A DNA stretch of 64,000 nucleotides from Phytophthora quininea (taxonomy: Eukaryota; Oomycota; Peronosporomycetes; Peronosporales; Peronosporaceae): the NCBI GenBank assembly GCA_011947345.1, contig JAAVTG010000721.1:1-64000 (forward strand), read 5' to 3'. Each line of letters opens with the position of its first letter. Position 1 is the first letter of the stretch. The position numbers and the translations under genes were made by a program. The notes beneath the pieces were generated by a model. It had not been told where the DNA came from. It made no database searches and saw only the letters and a program-made list of their open reading frames with translations. Shown one piece after another: positions 1 through 10,874 of this stretch.

Positions 1-586
1 AAGCAGCACGCTGGGTACGAGGACAGCGGCCGATCGTCCAATTCTTCATCTCAAATCGACTGGACAAATTCCTTGCAGACAGGTACGAATGGTGCACCGG
101 CAGATTCCGAGACGACATACAGTCCTGCCTATTCAGTACACCACCAAGACCAGGTCGGCACGTACTGGACCTGTCAGACTCGCTTTTGAAGAGGAGACTG
201 CAGCCTACAGCAACATGCTGTCCGAAAGTATGGTGGCACATGATGGACAACAGCCCCAGCAACCCGCTCCAACCCAGTACCACAAGCCGCACTCGTTGTC
301 CGAATTGCTGTCCGAGTACTGCGATAGCGAGCGCTCTTCACTTCCGTCTTTCGCCGAATACGGCGCCCAACCTGAGCTGGAACCCGAGTATCTTGAGGCC
401 ATCAAGAACAGCCGTCTCGACCTGGACCATGGGTCACCCAGACTGTCGGACGAACTCGGAGACCAATATGTTACCCCTCAGCGACTTCGACAAAACTCCG
501 TCCGAACAGAAGGCGGGAGACGTGTAAGACGATCGAGTAGTCCACCGGAGCTGGAGATCACAGCGAAGCGCGAACTGTTCCTATGA
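1..586 (+). CDS. 3' end of an unrecognised gene (5' end outside window)
   Basis: The reading frame is open from base 1 and continues to a TGA at 584-586. The frame from base 1 (Ser/Asn-rich) runs to about 161. A 49-bp GT-AG intron (162-210) then joins it to the frame ending at 586, which is rich in Ser, Pro, Glu and Gln and ends in a basic stretch (GGRRVRR). Without the intron the first frame hits a stop at 187-189. The composition suggests a disordered, regulatory-type C-terminus. I recognise no domain. The intron is inferred from frame continuity and splice dinucleotides only. Confidence 0.5.
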   Translation, partial: SSTLGTRTAADRPILHLKSTGQIPCRQVRMVHRQIPRRHTVLPIQYTTKTRSARTGPVRLAFEEETAAYSNMLSESMVAHDGQQPQQPAPTQYHKPHSLSELLSEYCDSERSSLPSFAEYGAQPELEPEYLEAIKNSRLDLDHGSPRLSDELGDQYVTPQRLRQNSVRTEGGRRVRRSSSPPELEITAKRELFL

Positions 587-718
587 GGTGTAAATATGTC
601 CAGTCTGCCGCAGTGTACACCTCAACTTTGTCATGTGAGTGTGAATGCGTGAACTGAGCCGGCGTCTTCATCGAAATATCAACCAAACCTGTTGACGCTC
701 GTGGTATTTTTGATCTTG

Positions 719-3532
719 ATGTCGCTTGCCAGCGAGAGTTCGCTGGCTGAGGACTTGCAGCGATGTCGCCGTCTTGTGGCTACGATGCGTGGACAAGTGC
801 TAGCGTCGTCGTTGAAGCAACAAGTTCTGCGGCAATTGGTCGTCGTAGTCAATCAGCAGCAATATCGGTGGCCAGGTAGCGTCCTCTCAACGCCCCGGGA
901 GTGCTACTTGAGGTGCGTTTTCTTCGCAGTAGCACTGTGCTCGAGCTGTTGGTCTGATGTGGCATGTTGCATAGGGAGCGCCGTGTTGATCACATCATAA
1001 CGATTCAAAAGCAATGGCGAAGGTTTGGCAGTCGAGTAGTTATTACCGCGAATACTTCTGAGAGGTTTGTACATGTTTGCAGACATTTACTACAGAAACG
1101 CATTGTTGCCAAGCTGAGAGTGGAGCAGAGATGGAAGACCAGACAAGGTGTCGATTACTTTCGTTCTGTTTTGTTGTTGTATCCGTAATAACCGAAGCCT
1201 TCGTCTGCACCTAGGCATATCTCGTTTCCGGAAAGCTGCGGTGACAATTCAGCGTGTCTTTCGTGGCTTCTTCGTCCGGAAGCACAGGTGCGCAGTTTGA
1301 TCACATGTTCGTGGAAATTAACTAACATTTTTCCCTCGGATACACGCGTAGACTCGACATCGCTTCTTATCTGCAGAATGTTGTGTCAAGAATTCAACAT
1401 CTACGTGACGACCGCGAAGTCTATCATCAAAAATGCGACAACCTTCAGCAGGAACTTGTGCAAGTCCGTTTGGATATCGTCTATGCTAGTGAAAAACTAT
1501 CTGAACTGGAAAAGGTTGCAGCTAGAAACGCTGCTAGAGAAACGAGACCTATGAGCAGGGATTTTTACATCCTGATGTGAGTGAAGAGATTAAGCACTAC
1601 AAGCGCGAATTGTCGGAGCAAAACGAGCTCGAACGACAACTGGGAAGCAAGCTGGTCGAGTTGAGGGAGTCGGAACCAGTAGTCCAAAGGGCAGCAGCAC
1701 TCATCAAGCGATCTTCAGAGGAATCCTCTGTCGAATGTGGGTGAAAAAGTCGCAACGTGATCGGCAAAGGCGAAGATCCGGTAAGTGCAAATAACAATAG
1801 AAATACTCATCAATAATACTGACGCCTTGTTGCACCAAACAGGATGTTGCGCTCAAAGGAACTGTGCTATCGACGCATGGACTTAGCCTGGAGAATTCGC
1901 AACCGGCAGCAGTGGGAATCGAGCGCTCGAATTATCACCGGCCTGTATCACATCCGCCAGGCGAAGCTCGAACGCCTAAAGCTTCGTCAAGTTCGTGCTG
2001 CTCAGCGAATTATAAAAATGTATCGTGAAACACAGGCTCGGATTGCTGCAAAACATCGAATGCAGTGGCAACGAGCCAAGCTCCAGGCCAGCGCAATGGC
2101 TTCAAGAAAATGTTTGAGATTGATAAAAATTGTCTGGACAGTGTGGGTTCCACTCGTGGAGAAAGAGACCGCTAGACGTGAACTTGTCGCAAAACGCGTG
2201 GAAGCAGGGATGGCAAAATGGATATGTAAAACAGCGACGTGGTTTCTGTCTGCGTATCGGAATCGCATCGCGCAGCGTGACGAATTGACTCGTAAGGTTT
2301 TGCAGAACCTCGACCCTCATCTTCTCCAGTATATTCGAGCTGCTGTGATGGATAAAGGCGACGATTCTTCACCTCTGTCAGCACTGCACTCTTCTACGGC
2401 GTTTTTCTTGATGGTACGAAAGGATATATGGACATGGAAGCTCCCAGATCGGCAGTTTTACGTTCTTTCGCAGCGATACAAACTCCCTTTGGACTTGTTG
2501 CCGATGAAAGAAATTTCAGTGTGGCTCACTGAAGGAGACTCGAGTTTTGTAGATCTGTACGCACCGCTTCCAACGGAGACCCTGCGAATCCTTGCTCGTT
2601 TGTCACACTATTTTTCCTGTCACACTCGTATATTGCAGCAAATTAACCAGATTCGTGCGGTTAACGAAGCTCGCATGTCCATCCGCGATTATCTGGGGAT
2701 ATTGTACTCTGCGAATCTCGTGCGTTTTTCACCTGCAACCACCTTCTCCTCACGTCTGCGCCAACGAGCTGTGCAAATATTACAACACAAAGATAAAGCG
2801 GAGTACCTCCCTAAAGAAGGAATGAATCGCCTAGATATCGATAGAAGAAATGATTTTACTACGTTTCACTGCCTATGGAATCAGCACCTGTGCGAAGGAT
2901 GTTTAGGTGCATGTCCAGGTCGTCAAGAGAGCACCCGATGCCAATATTGCGGCCACTACTTATACGAAAGAAATACCGTCTCGAAAGATTTGCGACTGGA
3001 ATCATTAGAAGTGTCGGACAATGCGTTTGCCCCGAATTCGATGAAGCCTCGGCAAATACTTTGGGTGTCGCCGAATGAAAAGTGCGATTTTATAATACTC
3101 AACGCGTGCTTGCATGCGGAAGTGCCTCTAAGTGACGAAAGACGTCACAAAAACTCATTCGACGTATTGTGGAAACTGGCAATGGCCACAGCTTATGGCC
3201 CTTTGGCCGAGCTTCACAACCGCTTACGTACTGGTTCTTTGAATGAATTATTGAGCGCCTCCAGTGATGAACTTGACGACTGGACAATGCATTGCTGCCT
3301 GCCGAATGTGAATGCAACATTGAACCTTTTCCTTGAGATCCTGAAAGAAGAATTGACTGCTGTCAATGCCCAGCTTTCGGCTGAAGCGCAAACTGAAGTG
3401 TTCAATACACAAACTTTGAAAGGGGAGGCGGTATCGTCCAAGTTAAATTCAAAGTTACCCCGCAAAAAGATTAAGCAGCAGAACATGCGTCTGAAGCCTC
3501 TCAATTCAAACTCAACGGACTGTCGAGGGTGA
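719..3532 (+). CDS. IQ-motif / coiled-coil protein, multi-exon
   Basis: Exons fit by phase: 719-912, 975-1147, 1215-1287, 1352-1780, 1843-3532, with introns of 62, 67, 64 and 62 bp, all GT-AG. IQ-type motifs, expected to bind calmodulin or EF-hand light chains, are visible in exon 2 (IITIQKQWRRF) and exon 3 (AVTIQRVFRGFFVRKHR). Exon 4 is a charged coiled coil. Exon 5 begins with Arg/Lys/Gln-rich helices and then carries a Cys cluster (CEGCLGACPGR, then CQYCGHYLY) that could bind zinc. Exon 4 changes frame twice, at GGG 1558-1560 and GGG 1739-1741; one extra G at each restores a single frame. A further one-base mismatch remains at the last intron. The start ATG 719 is the first in frame, but an upstream exon is possible. 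Similar multi-IQ proteins are common in oomycetes, often linked to cytoskeleton or cilia; the role here is inference. Confidence 0.65.
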
Positions 3533-3545
3533 TTCAAAGGGCTTA

Positions 3546-3655
3546 CTACTTCCTCACTTTCAGTAAGAGACTCTTGTTGCCCTTAATCTTCTTCTGGAGC
3601 TGCATGATTCCAAACAGCAGCGCCTCAGCCGTTGGGAGACACCCTGGCACGTAGC
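3546..3655 (-). pseudogene. NDUFS7: NDUFS7 3'-terminal fragment
   Basis: On the minus strand this encodes only the last ~36 residues of the complex I subunit NDUFS7. It runs from the conserved YVPGC (here followed by LPTAEAL instead of PPTAEAL) through LQLQ-type helix residues to KSLLLKVRK and a TAG. The same tail ends the four genes at 9657-14033. Homology stops sharply at 3655, where the hAT element (candidate terminus CAGTGATCGG) begins, so an NDUFS7 copy was probably cut by that insertion or by a later deletion. It cannot make a functional subunit: the upstream cluster-binding cysteines are missing. Confidence 0.8.
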
Positions 3656-5522
3656 AGTGATCGGAAAAAGTTATTAAAATACAATAAATTGAATATTATA
3701 TTGACGGAATAACGGATTATTGGAAAGTAGAAAAGACCGTACAATTTACAATTGGCCCCGTAATAAGTATATTTACTTTTACCCTTCACGTAAAAAGGAT
3801 GGCTGGTGTCCTGTGGACAACTACAGACGGCTGGCTGTGGTGCGTCGATCATTTTGTTCTATAGCTCTCGTCTGTGGTTGTTCATTTCGACTTTCGATCG
3901 CTACACTTAAAGCAAATGACAACGTCGCGCGGCATCTGCGAGTATTTCTACACGGACTGCGGTGGGGGAATGTTCTCCTGCAAGGAATGTGGTAAATCCC
4001 GGAAGCAAGCGCCAGGAACCGGCTACAGCAACCTCGTCAGCCATCTCGCCACCAAGCACCCGAGATACCTGCAAAACTTCGAGGCCAGCCAGCTAAACGG
4101 TGGCGCCACTTTGGAGACCCACGGCTTCGTGGACCAGAGGACGATGGAGATATACAAGTGGATGGAATGGGTCATCGTGAGGAACCACTCTCTCAGCAAA
4201 GTCGACGACCCTCACCCGCTCTCTCGCAAGTGTTGAGCCCGTTTCTTCGAAAACGCTGCAGCGCTACATGCGCCATGTTGCTGAGCGTGTTGGCACCAAG
4301 ATCTCAGCAGCCATGGGAGATTCATTTGGGCTCATGTTCGACGGCTGGTCGTGCGGAACGATCCACTTCGTTGCCATCTACGCTGTGTTTGTTCGGGAGG
4401 GCGATCTGAGGCAGCCGTTGCTCTCAATCTCTCATGCAGAGCATGGGCAGAGTGCTGATGCCCACATTGCCATGATCGACGCTGTGCTATCCGTCTACCA
4501 CAAGACTACGGAGATGGTTCTCTTCATCGTGAGCGACAATTGCCCAACGAACCAGGCCATAGCGACCCGACTGGGCGTTCCACTGGTTGGATGCGCCAGC
4601 CATCGGTTTAACCTCGCTGTCGGTCGCTACCTCAAGGACTTCCAAGACCTGATTGATCAAGTTCAAGCTCTCTGTATCCAGCTACGCCTTCCGAACAACA
4701 GTGCTAAGCTGGCACGCTTCACGGATCTCAAGCCGTTGAAGGCTAACGTTACGAGGTGGTCCTCGACTTTCAACATGTTGTCGCGGTACGTCAAGATGGT
4801 TGCTGCTGTTGAAGACTTGTTACCGCGTCCGAGCACCCACCGCAAAATTGTCCAGCTTGTCGAGAAGCTTGCTGATTTGGACAGCGTCTGTGTGCATCTG
4901 CAATCGGAGCGGCGAAATCTCGCTGACGTTCGTCTTCTATTCGACGCTGTCATTGCAAAGTATCCGTCAACAGCTGACGACCTCAAGCCGACAGCCAAGA
5001 TCATCCACTCTCCTGAATTCGAGAGTGCGATAGTAAAGTTGCTGTCAAACCGGTCGCTAAGTTCGCAGGAAGAAGACGCTGTTGCTGGATTCGCTGTCCT
5101 CTCAACGGCTCGTGAGAAGAAAAACGACAAAGAGGATTTCGCTACGGCTACTCTCCGTCAGGCGAAGCGCCCTCGTCACTCTTCGATCTCCAAGTATCAA
5201 GACATACTGTGTATGATTCCACCAACAAGCAATCGTTGCGAGCGCTTGTTTTCACAGTGCAAGTTAGTCTTGACACCGCTTCGCTCACGCTTACTGCCGG
5301 CGAACTTCGAGACCATTGTCTTCCTACGCTGCAACCGAGAGCTGTGGGACTTCACTACGCTCCTTGGTGGTGAAAGCGCCCCAGTTGAGCCTGTAAATGC
5401 TGTCTAGTGCTAGCCAAAGCGATTTTGGCTGAGAGCCTCCCCGCCTCCAATAAAAATAAAAACCGGTTTCAACTCCTGATTCATTATAACAGGTCATATT
5501 AAAACACCGATAAAAATCCCTG
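3656..5522 (+). mobile_element. hAT-type DNA transposon (hAT-1), ends approximate
   Basis: The transposase gene (3916-5407) defines the class. Candidate termini are CAGTGATCGG at 3656 and, read on the minus strand, CAGGGATTTT ending at 5522. They share the CAGNGAT start typical of hAT inverted repeats, but I do not see a convincing 8-bp target duplication. The left end abuts the NDUFS7 fragment directly. The right end is followed by a tRNA-related repeat and a CRN fragment. Boundaries are therefore tentative. Confidence 0.55.
3916..5407 (+). pseudogene. hAT transposase with BED zinc finger, one frame break
   Basis: The first segment (to 4236) has a BED-type finger: CKECGKSR, then SHLATKH. 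The second (from about 4240 to 5407) carries the RNase H-like hAT core ([34 protein letters not shown]) and the C-terminal dimerisation region ([15 protein letters not shown] ... [19 protein letters not shown]). The two segments lie in different frames with the break near 4205-4225. Removing one base or adding two there joins them. GTG 3874 is in frame, but the first ATG is 3916. The product would cut and paste DNA flanked by hAT ends. It is probably inactive as it stands unless the break is a consensus error. Confidence 0.8.
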
Positions 5523-5690
5523 CTCCATGTCCACTGATGACTGTCAATTTTGCCGTCGCCGGCCTGTTTGATTGGCGAAAATAAACCCTGCCAGGAACCT
5601 GACAGCCACCAGCTTCTTGATGGAGTCGGGACTCGAACCCGCGCACAACAGCTTGGATGGGTCAAGTCTAAACTGCTGCACCGTTCGAAC
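5449..5690 (-). repeat. tRNA-related, SINE-like repeat
   Basis: On the minus strand an A-box-like stretch (GGTGCAGCAGTTTAGAC, plus coordinates about 5666-5682) is followed at tRNA-like distance by a B box (GGGTTCGAGTCC, 5629-5640) and a T-arm hairpin (CGGG...CCCG). The 5' and 3' acceptor strands do not pair, so this is not a working tRNA gene. The downstream end towards 5449 is A/T-rich. This is the form of a tRNA-derived SINE or tRNA relic. Only the promoter-box segment is firmly supported; the outer limits are guesses. Confidence 0.4.
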
Positions 5691-5729
5691 CCACACAATA
5701 CTGACTAATTATTGCAATTTTTATTATTG

Positions 5730-6554
5730 CTACGCCGCATTCGTCAATGACGAATTACGTTTTTCTAGAGAACCAATGCAGTTTTTATTTAATTGTCCGA
5801 ACACTGTGTCCAACTCATCCGTGACTTCCTTTCGTGTGGCAGTCCCAGAAAACTTTGAATCGCCACGGAGTGCCCCAAGTAAAAACCTGTAGAAGTGCAA
5901 GTTTTCCATCGCTTCGAAATCAAAGACAGATCCGTCATTCGTTGCCATCGCCGCCAAATCGTTCGTAATACAAGCTTTGAACGCCACTGCCCTCGAGCGA
6001 AACTCGCTGTATATCGGTTGTTCCAAGTCCCCAGCGCTGGAACATAAAACATAGAACACATCGAGTTCGTCTCTGGCATCCAAGTTGAAGGACATTTGAG
6101 TCTTTCCGGTGCCCGTCGAGTTCTCCAGCACACAAAAATGGGGTTTTCGAAGTCTTTTGCTGAGCCACGCCCGTCAGGGTTCGCACCAATTCAGTCACCT
6201 TCGCAGAGTCTTTGAGGTTTTGCGCAATTGTTGTGTATGCCTCAAAAGTTGTCGAACTGGGGTCATCAACTTCCAGTTGATACTCTGAGGAGTCAGGAAG
6301 TTGTGTCAGAATGTTGATGGAATTCCAGAGCCCGGTAGCTGGACGGACCTTGGTAAGGACGGCTTTGATCATAGCAATGTCGCTGAGTTCATCCTTCAGC
6401 AAGGCCTTGACCTTCTTCTGCGTGATCCCGCTCCTTTGCATACTCTTCACATCCGGGTTGTCCGCTTTTAACCAAGTTTCGCCTGATTCTGAAGTAAATA
6501 GCTCCAGGTCGTCCGCCTCAATCGACCTTGAGTCCAAAAGCTTCTTCTTTCTCT
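5730..6554 (-). pseudogene. Crinkler (CRN) effector fragment, 5' truncated
   Basis: The N-terminal piece (from about 6554 down to about 6137) resembles the LFLAK-type region of Crinklers (IEADDLELF ... WLKADNPDVKSM ... KVKALLKDEL). In that family it follows a short start region and precedes the translocation boundary. A frame change near 6131-6137, in AAAACCCC, leads to a P-loop-like stretch (ENSTGTGKTQ) and a short C-terminal domain ending at TAG 5730. No in-frame ATG precedes the LFLAK-like part; a TAA lies just upstream, so the first ~35 residues are missing. CRNs are delivered into host cells and usually act in the nucleus. This copy is probably dead by 5' loss even if the internal break is a consensus error. 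Confidence 0.65.
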
Positions 6555-6638
6555 TGCATTAATCCTACATTTCGAGCTCGAAGGCTTTTCATTCTCGAAT
6601 TTGCCCCCAACCGCTAAGTCCCGACACAGAATATCCTC

Positions 6639-6950
6639 GTGCGCTTTTCGTACCTACTGACCTCCGCCGTTGTGGCTTCCATCGCTGTTGTTTCCTCAGC
6701 TGCAGCTAGCGTCTCAAAGACTGCTATGTCAGTTGGTACTTCGATCAAGGACATCAAATTCCTGCGAGGTCTCAAGAGCGACAACAAAGAGGACGCCTGG
6801 AAGGAAGAAAGAGGCAATGTCTCGGGTGTCTTCGGACAAGCAAACTACGGCAAGCGAGCTGCCATAGAGGCCCAGGCCATCAATAACGAGGAGCTCTTAC
6901 GGCAAATGAAAAGCAACGGAACCGTGAGAATCCCAATGTTCAATCGATGA
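6639..6950 (+). pseudogene. small RXLR-like secreted protein with GTG in place of ATG
   Basis: The frame encodes a signal-peptide-like start (hydrophobic stretch SAVVASIAVVSSAAA), then KFLRGLKSDN and a downstream EER (WKEERG). This is a degenerate RXLR...EER arrangement (KFLR instead of RXLR) about 40 residues after the start. The first codon is GTG with an in-frame TAA at 6615 and no ATG between, so the normal start appears lost by A-to-G. The rest (about 50 residues) has no recognised fold. RXLR proteins are secreted and enter host cells; this copy is unlikely to be translated unless GTG or an upstream exon is used. Confidence 0.55.
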
Positions 6951-7116
6951 GTTGCCGAACGATTCACCAGTTTGAAAAACAATTTGGAGATTCGGATCTT
7001 GCGAACATCATCCGCGGCTCTTACAAAGTACATCCCAAGACCTGCACAGAACCGATCTTGGTGACTAGTAGGTCGCTAAAGCCACAAATGTTAACGTTTT
7101 AACGCGAGAAAAACTC

Positions 7117-7841
7117 TTACGATTGGATCTTGCTGAGGTACTCCTTAAAGTACCGATAGTTGACATGTTTCGTGAGTTCTGCTCCTGTCAGCCCTCCAAG
7201 TCCTAGCGACCACTTGACGTACTCTTCGGGTCTTTCCATCGCAGTCCGAACTCTCAGCTTCGCCAGAAATTCGGTTCGGGACTTTGGGAAGTAGTCGACT
7301 ACGTCAACCTGTTGGACCACAAACTGCTCCAGTCGGGTACTTTTCATAAGCTATCCCCTGGCGAGATCTCAATTCATCCGAGTCCTTGATGAGTTTCCAC
7401 GGAGTTTTCTCAAGCCCCAACAATGACCAAATGTTGATATTCGGGAGGTTTTGGTCCAGCAGCTCGTCCAGTCTGCCTTCGAATTTCGTCAGGTATTTGC
7501 TGTAAAGTTTGTAGTTCTTGTCCTTCTTGAGCGAGAAGCTTCTCGCCAAACTTCTAGGCCAGTTTTAACTCGGTTTTGACCCTCTAAGGGGCCCAACCAA
7601 ACTTGAACCAGTGGTCAATGTCTTCCCACGTCTCGGCCTCCTTGGCCTGCTTTGCCGCTCTCAGTTTCCCAGCAAGTGACGACACGACAGGGATTTGGAT
7701 CCGCTCTTCGGTTTCTTTGACGTTTCCAATTCTCAGGTGTCGATCTCGGCTGAACGAGAGCGAGTCAGGATTGGCCGACACTGGGACGAAGGTGAGACCC
7801 GCGAAGCAGATGATTATCACCGCAAACTGCTGCAATGGCAT
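7117..7841 (-). pseudogene. RXLR effector relic (family of the intact gene at 29996)
   Basis: ATG 7841 starts a signal peptide (MPLQQFAVIIICFAG), followed by RHLR (7735 region) and TEERIQIP, giving canonical RXLR-EER spacing. The frame stops after WFKFGWAP at 7584, at a CCCC run. The downstream helical domain continues in two other frames: KLYSKYLTKFEG ... INIWSLLGLEKTP, then a small deletion, then RPEEYVK ... HVNYRYFKEYL to TAA 7117. The order matches the intact paralog at 29996-30790. At least three breaks plus a deletion make this a relic even if some breaks are homopolymer errors. Confidence 0.7.
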
Positions 7842-8050
7842 GGTGGGGGACTCGTAAATTGGAAACTCTCCCGGGCTCGGTCTCGTCATTTCAAGCGGTT
7901 TACGGATTGCCGGCAAGTAGATAAGTGGTCTTGGAATTAGACATGAACTTCCTGTAATCCGTACACCACAGGATCTATAACTTCAGAAACAGATTCAAGT
8001 TTGTTATTCTACTGCTCTAGTCTTTGCCAAAGCCTCTTTGGCTTGAATCC

Positions 8051-9069
8051 TTAAATTTCGAGTTCCTTGACGACCCCGTACACGATGCTTTCGTCGCTGG
8101 AGTCCGAATCTGCAAAACCGAACGAAGCGGAAGATGCACCGGTACTGCGGTGGATGTTGGCACTCGAATCGGTCCAACCAGAATCGAACCGACCCTCGTC
8201 AGGACCATGTTGGGTCGGTGTCTTTAAACGAGGTGCTTTCAACAGCCTCAAGGGGTTGGATGGCGGCATTACGCGCAAAGTGCTTTTGTCGGACGAAATG
8301 GTGGCGTCGCTCTTCCATCTTCCATGAAATTCACCTGAACCTGGACTCCTAGCATGCTTCGTTCTTGAATTCTGCTGGTGTTGGTTGGGGATACGTTCGC
8401 CTTCGATTGCTGCTGCATAAGGACCCCAACGTCTCCATCATCCTGACCGTCGAAGCCGTCGATATGCTCTCGATCAACGCTCCTTTGTCGGCGCCAAGAC
8501 GATGTCCTCCGTGAACGGGGGTCCAAAGCTGGGAACGGACTTGACGTGCGTGTACGTCCAAGTGTATTTGCTGGAGATGGTAACATGGAGCCACGGTTCG
8601 TCGACTTGAGCTTGTTGTTTCGTTTCTTACGGAGACGCCGTACCAGCAGTGCGACGAGCGCCACAGCCGCCACGATACTGGCAGCGATACCGAGTAGAAT
8701 CGTAGTATTCGAGTGGTCGTACGAGGTCGACACAATATTTGAGCGTCCGACAGCGGGACTTGGTGCTGGTCCACTCGATGGTTTCGTAGACGTTAGGCCA
8801 GAGCTACCCGATGCGGTCGAATCACCTGGAGATCCATCACAAATCACAGCCTGTGAAGCTTGACATTGCTCGTCGTTGTCCACACAAACAGGTAACTCCA
8901 CGACGGAGCCATCGATCGAGGAGGTTGTAGCGTTACGACAACTGCAATCTCTTGTCTCGCAGGAGGAGCCTAGCTGGGAACACGATACAAAACCGACGGG
9001 CTCGGCAACGCTGCTGGGGTCGAACATGTAAAGTTCCGTGACGGGGACTAGACAGAGATCGACACTCAT
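8051..9069 (-). CDS. single-pass membrane protein with Cys-rich ectodomain
   Basis: From ATG 9069 the protein has a ~90-residue Cys-rich segment (CETRDCSC, CVDNDEQC), a Ser/Thr/Pro-rich stalk, one transmembrane helix (TTILLGIAASIVAAVALVALL) followed by a basic stop-transfer RRLRKKR, and a ~120-residue basic then acidic cytoplasmic tail. The first frame ends at TAA 8269. The AAAA run on the minus strand (8284-8287) plus one A joins it to a further 73 residues ending at TAA 8051. No signal peptide is seen after ATG 9069, and a stop codon lies just upstream, so a 5' exon is probably missing from this model. Topology (type I) is inferred. No family recognised; a surface receptor or adhesin-like role is possible. 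Confidence 0.6.
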
Positions 9070-9656
9070 GGTGCCAGTTCAGAACCCAATTCTGAAGTGA
9101 GACCCTCGTACGTGGTAACGTTAGTCTTCGGTAAGCGTGGAATCCAGCCTAGAGTAGCTCTAGAGCACGATCGATATGATGTGAAGGATTGGGAGGTACA
9201 CCGAAAGCTGAAGATGAATAAAGAAAAGTACAAACGCACACACAGGTTTCTTTTTCCCCATCTCGCGAACCTTCCGGGAGATCCAGGTTGCCTTTACGCT
9301 ACCGGTATGCGGCAATACAAACCACGCGTGATCTTCAAGACTCTGTGGATTGTGCTGGATCGTTTCATTTGTTGGCCATTAGCAGTATTTGAGATCTACA
9401 GCTCCAACTTGGACGTACACTCCAATCGCTTCACCGCGATGATATTGCTACCAGTTCGAACTTGTCTAGGACTGTTGCAATAGAACTCTGCTAACACAGA
9501 TATCGCAGTCTTGAGCTTAGCTTAGCTGGTTTACCACCCTAGGGCGAACACCTTTACCTTCAATAAAGCCTACGTAGTTGACAAGAACTTGAAGCCCATC
9601 ATTCCAACAGTTTTTTCCTTGCGGAAGCTTCAAAGCCTAGTCGACGTGACCTGCTT
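9070..9656. other. intergenic, nothing recognised
   Basis: Between the membrane-protein gene (starting at 9069 on the minus strand) and the last exon of NDUFS7 copy 1. It must hold the 5' region of the former and the 3' flank of the latter. An open frame at 9097-9483 on the plus strand has no recognisable domain and I do not call it. Confidence 0.5.
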
Positions 9657-10432
9657 TTACTTGCGGAGCTTCAGCAGCAGTGACTTGTTTCCTTTCACCT
9701 TTTTCTGCAACTGGATTAGTCCAAACACCAGGGCCTCAGCTGTCGGAGGGCATCCTGGGACGTAGATGTCCACAGGAACGATACGGTCAACGCCACGCAC
9801 CACCGCGTACGAGTAGTGGTAGTAGCCTCCTCCATTGGCGCAGCTGCCCATGGACACCACGTAGCGGGGCTCGAGCATTTGGTCGTAGATCCGGCGGAGC
9901 GCCGGCGCCATCTTGTTGGTCAACGTCCCGGCGACGATCATGACGTCGGTTTGACGAGGAGACCCGCGGAAGACCATCCCCATACGCTCAAAGTCGTAGC
10001 GTGAACCAGCTGCATCAACACAGTTAGAAATCGATACGAAAGCGGTGGAGAATGGAGGAAATCGTACCGGCATGCATCATCTCCACAGCACAGCACGCGA
10101 GCCCGAACTGAACCGGCCAAAGCGAACTCTTGCGACCCCAATTGATGAGGTCGTCGAGGCGAGAGATGGCATACTCTACAAGACCAAGGTCAGTCCTAAT
10201 GACGATGAAGCAAAGGAGATCGCGAATACCTACCAGCACTGTCCCGAGCTGCGGCGTTACCAGCGACCAGGTCGGCGATGCTTCCGCGTTGCGTCGCTTT
10301 CGTCGTCTCGTTCGCGGGAGGTTCGTTCGCGAACGTGGAGCTCGCGTGGAGCAATCGAGAGACGTTGAACGACACCGCCAGCTTTGTGAACGTCGTAGCG
10401 CTCTGGCAAAGCTGCGAACTCAAGCGGAGCAT
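9657..10432 (-). CDS. NDUFS7: NDUFS7 (complex I 20-kDa Fe-S subunit), tandem copy 1
   Basis: Three exons: 10234-10432, 10068-10175, 9657-10009 (199+108+353 nt, 219 residues), all GT-AG and in phase; ATG 10432 has a CGCCACC lead. The first ~60 residues are a mitochondrial-type presequence (Ser/Arg/Leu-rich). The mature part has the ligands of cluster N2, the last Fe-S cluster before ubiquinone: [21 protein letters not shown] and [10 protein letters not shown]. This matrix-arm subunit passes electrons to the quinone. Two substitutions at positions constant in the neighbouring copies (FRGSPRQ for [14 protein letters not shown] for MPEPRYV) suggest relaxed or altered constraint. Intact reading frame. 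Confidence 0.93.
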
Positions 10433-10874
10433 GGTGGCGATCGATGGAGCTCCAATTTCCTGGTCGACTGAAAGAATCTGCGGTGAGGAATGGAGAACAC
10501 CGTCGGGAAAAGGAGAGGTCCAGCCCCGAGGCTGTCGACACCCTGCATCGATGTTGATGGCCACCAAGACGAACAAAGAAGTTCGAGAAACTCAAAGTTG
10601 TGGATGATAACACTGCTTCACTGTGAGGTGATCGGGAAACGAAGGTATTCGTCGGCCATCAACAAGAACTGGCCATCAACAGACAGCACGAAAGAAATAT
10701 GGTACCGCCTTCTTTCTAAGATTGTCGCTCACTTTGTCTTTTGAGTTGGGCAGAATTGGTGCTGGGCGACAACAAGAACGGTGAGCTGTAGGTCGCTAAC
10801 TTCATTGCAATCTTGTTATGCTCTGACACCTTCGTTTGATTTCCAGGACCCACTACAACAGAGTCATCTCCCAA

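Noticed and set aside
4663..5130. 155-codon minus-strand open frame
   Set aside because: Antisense to the hAT transposase core; no independent support.
5629..5690. Functional tRNA gene on the minus strand
   Set aside because: Boxes and T-arm are present but the acceptor stem does not pair; treated as a tRNA-derived repeat.
9097..9483. 128-codon plus-strand open frame
   Set aside because: No recognisable domain or splice context, and it lies in the 5' region of a minus-strand gene; could be chance.
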